Source of the DNA: Catonia carolina
Lineage: Eukaryota > Arthropoda > Insecta > Hemiptera > Achilidae
Assembly: GCA_035578175.1 (NCBI GenBank)
Contig: JAQMRL010000003.1
Coordinates: 22,673,419-22,737,418, forward strand
Direction: 5' to 3'
Length of the DNA stretch: 64,000 nt
Part shown: positions 60,240 through 64,000 of the stretch, piece after piece
How positions within the stretch are numbered: the stretch's first letter is position 1
How the letters are laid out: every line of letters starts with the position of its first letter
Translations under genes and position numbers: made by a program
Notes under the pieces: generated by a model
Seen by the model: the letters and a program-made list of their open reading frames with translations, nothing else
What the model was told of the DNA's origin: nothing
The model's database searches: none

Positions 60240-60590
60240 GTTTCTATGTTTTTATTTTTCTAATTTAATATTGGGTCCTGATAATGAGTGGTGTTCTCCG
60301 TAAAATTAATAAGGCAATGTAAAACCGGCTGTATAAATATTTACTGATTGTGCAAAACTCCACAAATGTAGCTTTAATAAAATAAAGTGAGAAAAACTAT
60401 AAGTGTTTATATTTTAAAGATCCAATTATTTAACAGAGTAACAGACCTGTAAGCTCTCTTAAGCCTTTTTTGGTAAAGTAACTGATCTAATCGTCCTGAT
60501 TAATTCGGTTTTAAGTCTTGCTGATTTTATATGGAAACGTTGATAGTATTTTTTTATTGTATCAAATACGCAAGCAACTTGTAAGTCACC
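60240..60590 (+). repeat. Dispersed repeat RepB, copy 2
   Basis: Collinear with 22000-22255, with about 160 bp extra between the second and third shared blocks. The strongest block is TGGAAACGTTGATAGTATTT at 60531-60550. No coding frame, inverted repeats or duplications seen. Confidence 0.6.
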
Positions 60591-62529
60591 CTAAATACAG
60601 GTCTTGTTTCGGACTTACCAAGGGCAGTCCGTAAAAATTTGAAGTGCTCTTGAATGGCTGGACTCTGTACAAGCTATATTACTCAGTTTTGCGGATCCAT
60701 AAATGATTCATAATTTAAAATTTTCTAGATAAGTTGCTTTTTTAAGCTAAAATCCCTAAATTCTCACTTAGGGACTTTAAGTACTTGTTATTATCGTGGG
60801 ATTTATGTGCTCCGTCAAACCTAAAATCTATTTCAGTGGTTACTTGACTGCTTGTTGGCCCTCCGAATTTGAGAAGCTCAAAGGATATGATTTAGACAAA
60901 AAATTACTTCACAGAAGCAACTGTTCCTAGTGTTCGCTTCATTGAAGCGAACGAACAGAATTTATTTTATTACGATGTTCTCTCCAAGTTTAATTATTGC
61001 ATAATCTTCAGGTTAATATCCAGGAGTCAAAATAGGCTCTCTTTCGTATTTACGAGGGAGACAGCAAAATACGATATACAAGTTAAGAACTATTCAAATC
61101 AATTGGGAAATAGAGCCTACTATGTAAAATGTAGAATTATACAAGAATAAATTAAAAGGTTAAACACAAACATGAAAACATACGTGAGTTTGTTGTGCAC
61201 AATTTTGTCTCCTGTGGCTATGAGACGTGAACTTTGTCAGAAACAAAAAGCAACATGTTAAAAACGTTCAAAGGAAAGATTTTAATTAGGATCTTATCAC
61301 CGGTAAAGGAAAATATTAATTAAAAAGGACTGGTATCAGATAAACTTAATTATGGGATACTATAATTTTCTCTTTTAAACATACACCCTTGAAATTGTTT
61401 GACATGAAAATCTATAAGGGAAAAGGAAATCCTCTGTAAATATAAAACAAAACAAGGAAAGACATGAAGAATGTATATAGGCAAACACACTTTAAATTAG
61501 ACCTCAGGTCACGTACGGATTCTCCTGCTAATATCACGAAAAGGGTAGGAAAGAAAACGTAGGCTATAACGTCAGAAGAAACAGTTTCGTAAATGTCGGA
61601 GGAAAAAAACGAAACTGAGCACATGGAAAAACATAAGGAAAAGTGAGACTGAGAAAAATAGGAAGAAGATGAAAGTGGAAATTTAAGAACGTGGTGGAAT
61701 AAGAGGGTCGTGTTATTTTCTTTTCTTTTTTGAAAATTATACAAGATAAACTTCTGAGTCTGTACACTCTGGTTATAAGTGAGAAGTGCGTGTATAAACA
61801 GATCTAAATCTTAAGGTAAAGTGTTTTGTAAGATGGTTTTTTTATTACTTTTATGTATTCTAAGTAAAACTGTCTCAATGTGTCATTACATATTATCTGT
61901 AGCAAAATTCCAGGATAACAACAGTTCATCGTACTCGTATATAATCATGGGTAACGTATAGGTCCCGAAATTGACAATATTGAGTAAACCCTAATAAATA
62001 AAAAGTACCACCTAACCTTAGCCGTGCACATTTTCTTGCCGTACTGATAATTTACATATTCAAATAAGACAAGAAACTTTCTTGAGAAAAACTCACTCAA
62101 ATATATTTTATTTCTAAATAACCTACCCTACCCGATTTTGATGCGGAATCCATTAAAAAGTTTAGTTCGTTTTCAGTAAATTACACGATAAATCTTTAAG
62201 ATACTAAATAATACATTTGACGTATCTGAAAAATGGTTTTAAGTAGTTAAATTGGTTGTAGAGAAAACTAAAAAAATATAATGGATCGGACTAAATTCAG
62301 ACAACTGATTGCTAAAAGCAGAAATACTGATAATCTTTTTCTTCTTCTTCTTCTTCACTACAGGGTTTAGGCGAATCGCCTGTTCCGGTCTCAAAGTTTT
62401 TTTTGTTTTGAAATTTTTTTAAGGACAGCTACTGTTTAATCCGTTTTTGCTGCCATTCGTCCTGTCCGGTTCTTTCCTTTGAGACTTGTGAGTAATATAT
62501 TTTCCATTTAAAAGCGCTACCAACGCCTT
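60591..62529. other. AT-rich interval, no gene seen
   Basis: The 61.41-61.77 kb minus-strand frames (67 and 110 codons) arise from a purine-rich stretch and lack support. (CTT)5 at 62341-62356. Confidence 0.5.
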
Positions 62530-62800
62530 GTAGAGTAGTCAAGTGGTGGGGCTGCCACCTTAGAGCCTCTGGACATGCCCTGGGATTCATTCGGAGACCC
62601 ACCTCCTAGGTTCTTCTGCTCTCTTCACTGTTTGGAAAGGTTTCCTCCTCCGCTGTCGAGACCATTGACCGGTGTTCACCTGTAACCCTAGGCAGGGGCC
62701 CTATAACTGGGTGCTAACATCCGGAGCCAGATGGATCCAGGTTTTTATTCGAGGTTGTTACTCCTCCCCCTCCACACTTCCTCATCAGTTTGCGTGATGA
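62530..62800 (+). repeat. Dispersed repeat RepD, copy 2 (GC-rich)
   Basis: The most GC-rich block of the window. It aligns with 20565-20830 in the same orientation; shared blocks include TTCTGCTCTCTTCA, TCGAGACC, GGGGCCCTATAAC and CTCCTCCCC. High GC content and preservation suggest a younger insertion than copy 1. The block probably continues to about 62860. Confidence 0.55.
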
Positions 62801-62869
62801 GGCCCCGGGCTTGGGACCGGCAGTGCTGAAAAGCACCACTGGTGGTGTTACTACTGATAATGTGGGTAG

Positions 62870-64000
62870 TAAAACGAGGATTCAAAAGTGTCAGAAGTCA
62901 CTACGTGGTTTCAAATGACCATATTAAAAAATCTACCTGTGAAATATTTATTTTTGAAACAAAAATTAATTTTTATCTTAAACGTTTATAAGATTAAAAC
63001 AGCCAGATAAAACAAAACGTTTCTAGTATTCGTTGGTGGCAATTTATAAAATTTTTTACCTGTCGTTTTGTTTTATCCGCCCGTCCGTCCGTCACACCCA
63101 GATGTCAGAAATGACGAAATATAGCAACAAACTGTTTTCATTTTCGTTATCTATACAAAAAGTAAGCGGGGCCTATATTGGGTTTGAAGTTCCAATTGCG
63201 TCAGGAAGTGGCCTAAAACCGGAAGTCAAAAATAAACTAAGTCGGATTTTGGAAACAAAAATAGTGTCATTCGATTCCTCTTAATGAGTAGATACAGAAA
63301 TCACTTAAGCTTTTTGGTATAAGTTAAAGGTAAACCCTTTTAAAAATTGTCACCAGCCATGAGCCGCGTCGTCTCATGCAATGGATTTTGTTTGGAATCC
63401 TTTTATCTTGTGCTTACGTAAGAAAACTGCACCCGAGGTGTTTTCCAAAATCTCAAGGACAGCCTTTATTCCAATTTAGGTTTTAGTTTAATTCAGTACT
63501 ATTATTTTATATCTTTACAGAAAATCTTAATCTTCAGAGTAATCTAAATTTCTTGCATTACTAATACTAAAGTGGGTTGGTGTAACAAAAAGTTATTTCG
63601 CGTTGAACGAAACACGTAAAACAGAGGGATTTTAACTTATTTAGGCCTAAAGCAACATCAGTTTTAACAGAAAAGAAAATAAAGAAGAAGAAAGGCTACT
63701 ATGTAATTAGTGAACGTAGTTTCCTTAAGATGACATTGTTGAGATGTATGCAATTAGACAAATATTGCAAGTAATCTTGTTTCTAAGTTAGAGGATCGTG
63801 CCTGTTGTATTTGTACACTCGTCTTGTCGTGCTTTAAAATAAGATGACCTCCTCCCACCCCAACACTCCCTACGTGAGACTACATTACAAATTTTACTGG
63901 CCTACGTGACCGAATCCCCGGGTTGTAGCATACTATTTCTCTTCCCCCGATATACAATACTACAGCTTTACCTATACCTCCAACCTTCACAAAAGCCCAC
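62870..64000. other. Unassigned interval
   Basis: (CCGT)n-like sequence at 63078-63094 begins a 200-bp block with an 83-codon frame. I suspect a repeat from its style, but no second copy lies in the window. No gene is supported. Confidence 0.45.

Noticed and set aside
61412..61767. 110- and 67-codon minus-strand frames, rich in Phe, Ser and Leu
   Set aside because: They come from a purine-rich plus strand read in reverse, overlap each other and match nothing I know.
1..64000. CRISPR array, operon structure or prokaryotic gene cluster
   Set aside because: No regularly spaced repeats, no ribosome-binding sites and no gene density. All identifiable elements are eukaryotic transposons.

Overview
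The window is AT-rich (roughly 70 % A+T), gene-poor eukaryotic DNA. I could not support a single host protein-coding gene, host exon, functional tRNA or rRNA. What can be recognised is transposable-element sequence of kinds typical of insects: Jockey-clade non-LTR retrotransposons, a second LINE lineage, a mariner (DD34D), two pogo/Tigger-like elements, tRNA-derived SINEs and several unclassified dispersed repeats. An arthropod, most likely an insect, fits best. Hemiptera is a guess from the general look of the repeats and is not proven.

The best-preserved locus is at 36.98-42.30 kb. A 4.41-kb Jockey-type retrotransposon on the minus strand has ORF1 (gag with three zinc knuckles) and ORF2 (APE endonuclease plus reverse transcriptase) overlapping by 11 nt. 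It carries a short poly(A) tail and a perfect 13-bp target-site duplication. It sits inside an older DNA transposon of about 0.9 kb that is bounded by TTAA duplications and GGGGGGACATACCCT terminal inverted repeats. ORF2 is broken by only two stops and one frameshift.

Region by region. 0-10 kb: mostly unassigned AT-rich DNA, with a (CA/CG)n-cored repeat (RepC, 1.57-1.95 kb), copies of RepA (6.33 and 8.33 kb) and a possible LINE tail (4.5 kb). 10-13.5 kb: three decayed LINE 3' ends. 14.36-15.23 kb: deleted Tigger-like element with intact ends. 16.50-17.33 kb: mariner whose 5' end has been replaced by an inverted copy of its 3' end, followed by a Jockey scrap. 18.5-24 kb: RepA, RepD, RepB and a SINE-like block. 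25.6-35.6 kb: five LINE relics. 36.3-45.1 kb: SINEs, the nested Jockey, two LINE relics and a second Tigger-like relic. 46.3-51.5 kb: a Jockey graveyard in both orientations plus the second RepC copy. 53-54.2 kb: two SINEs. 56.5-58.7 kb: three more Jockey 3' ends. 60-63 kb: second copies of RepB and RepD.

Nothing suggests that these pieces act together as a system. Most LINE copies keep only the C-terminal end of the reverse-transcriptase protein, which is the expected result of 5'-truncated target-primed reverse transcription followed by neutral decay. The most unusual objects are the mariner with self-derived long inverted repeats, the TTAA element containing the young Jockey, and four dispersed repeat families that can be recognised only because two or more copies fall in this window.
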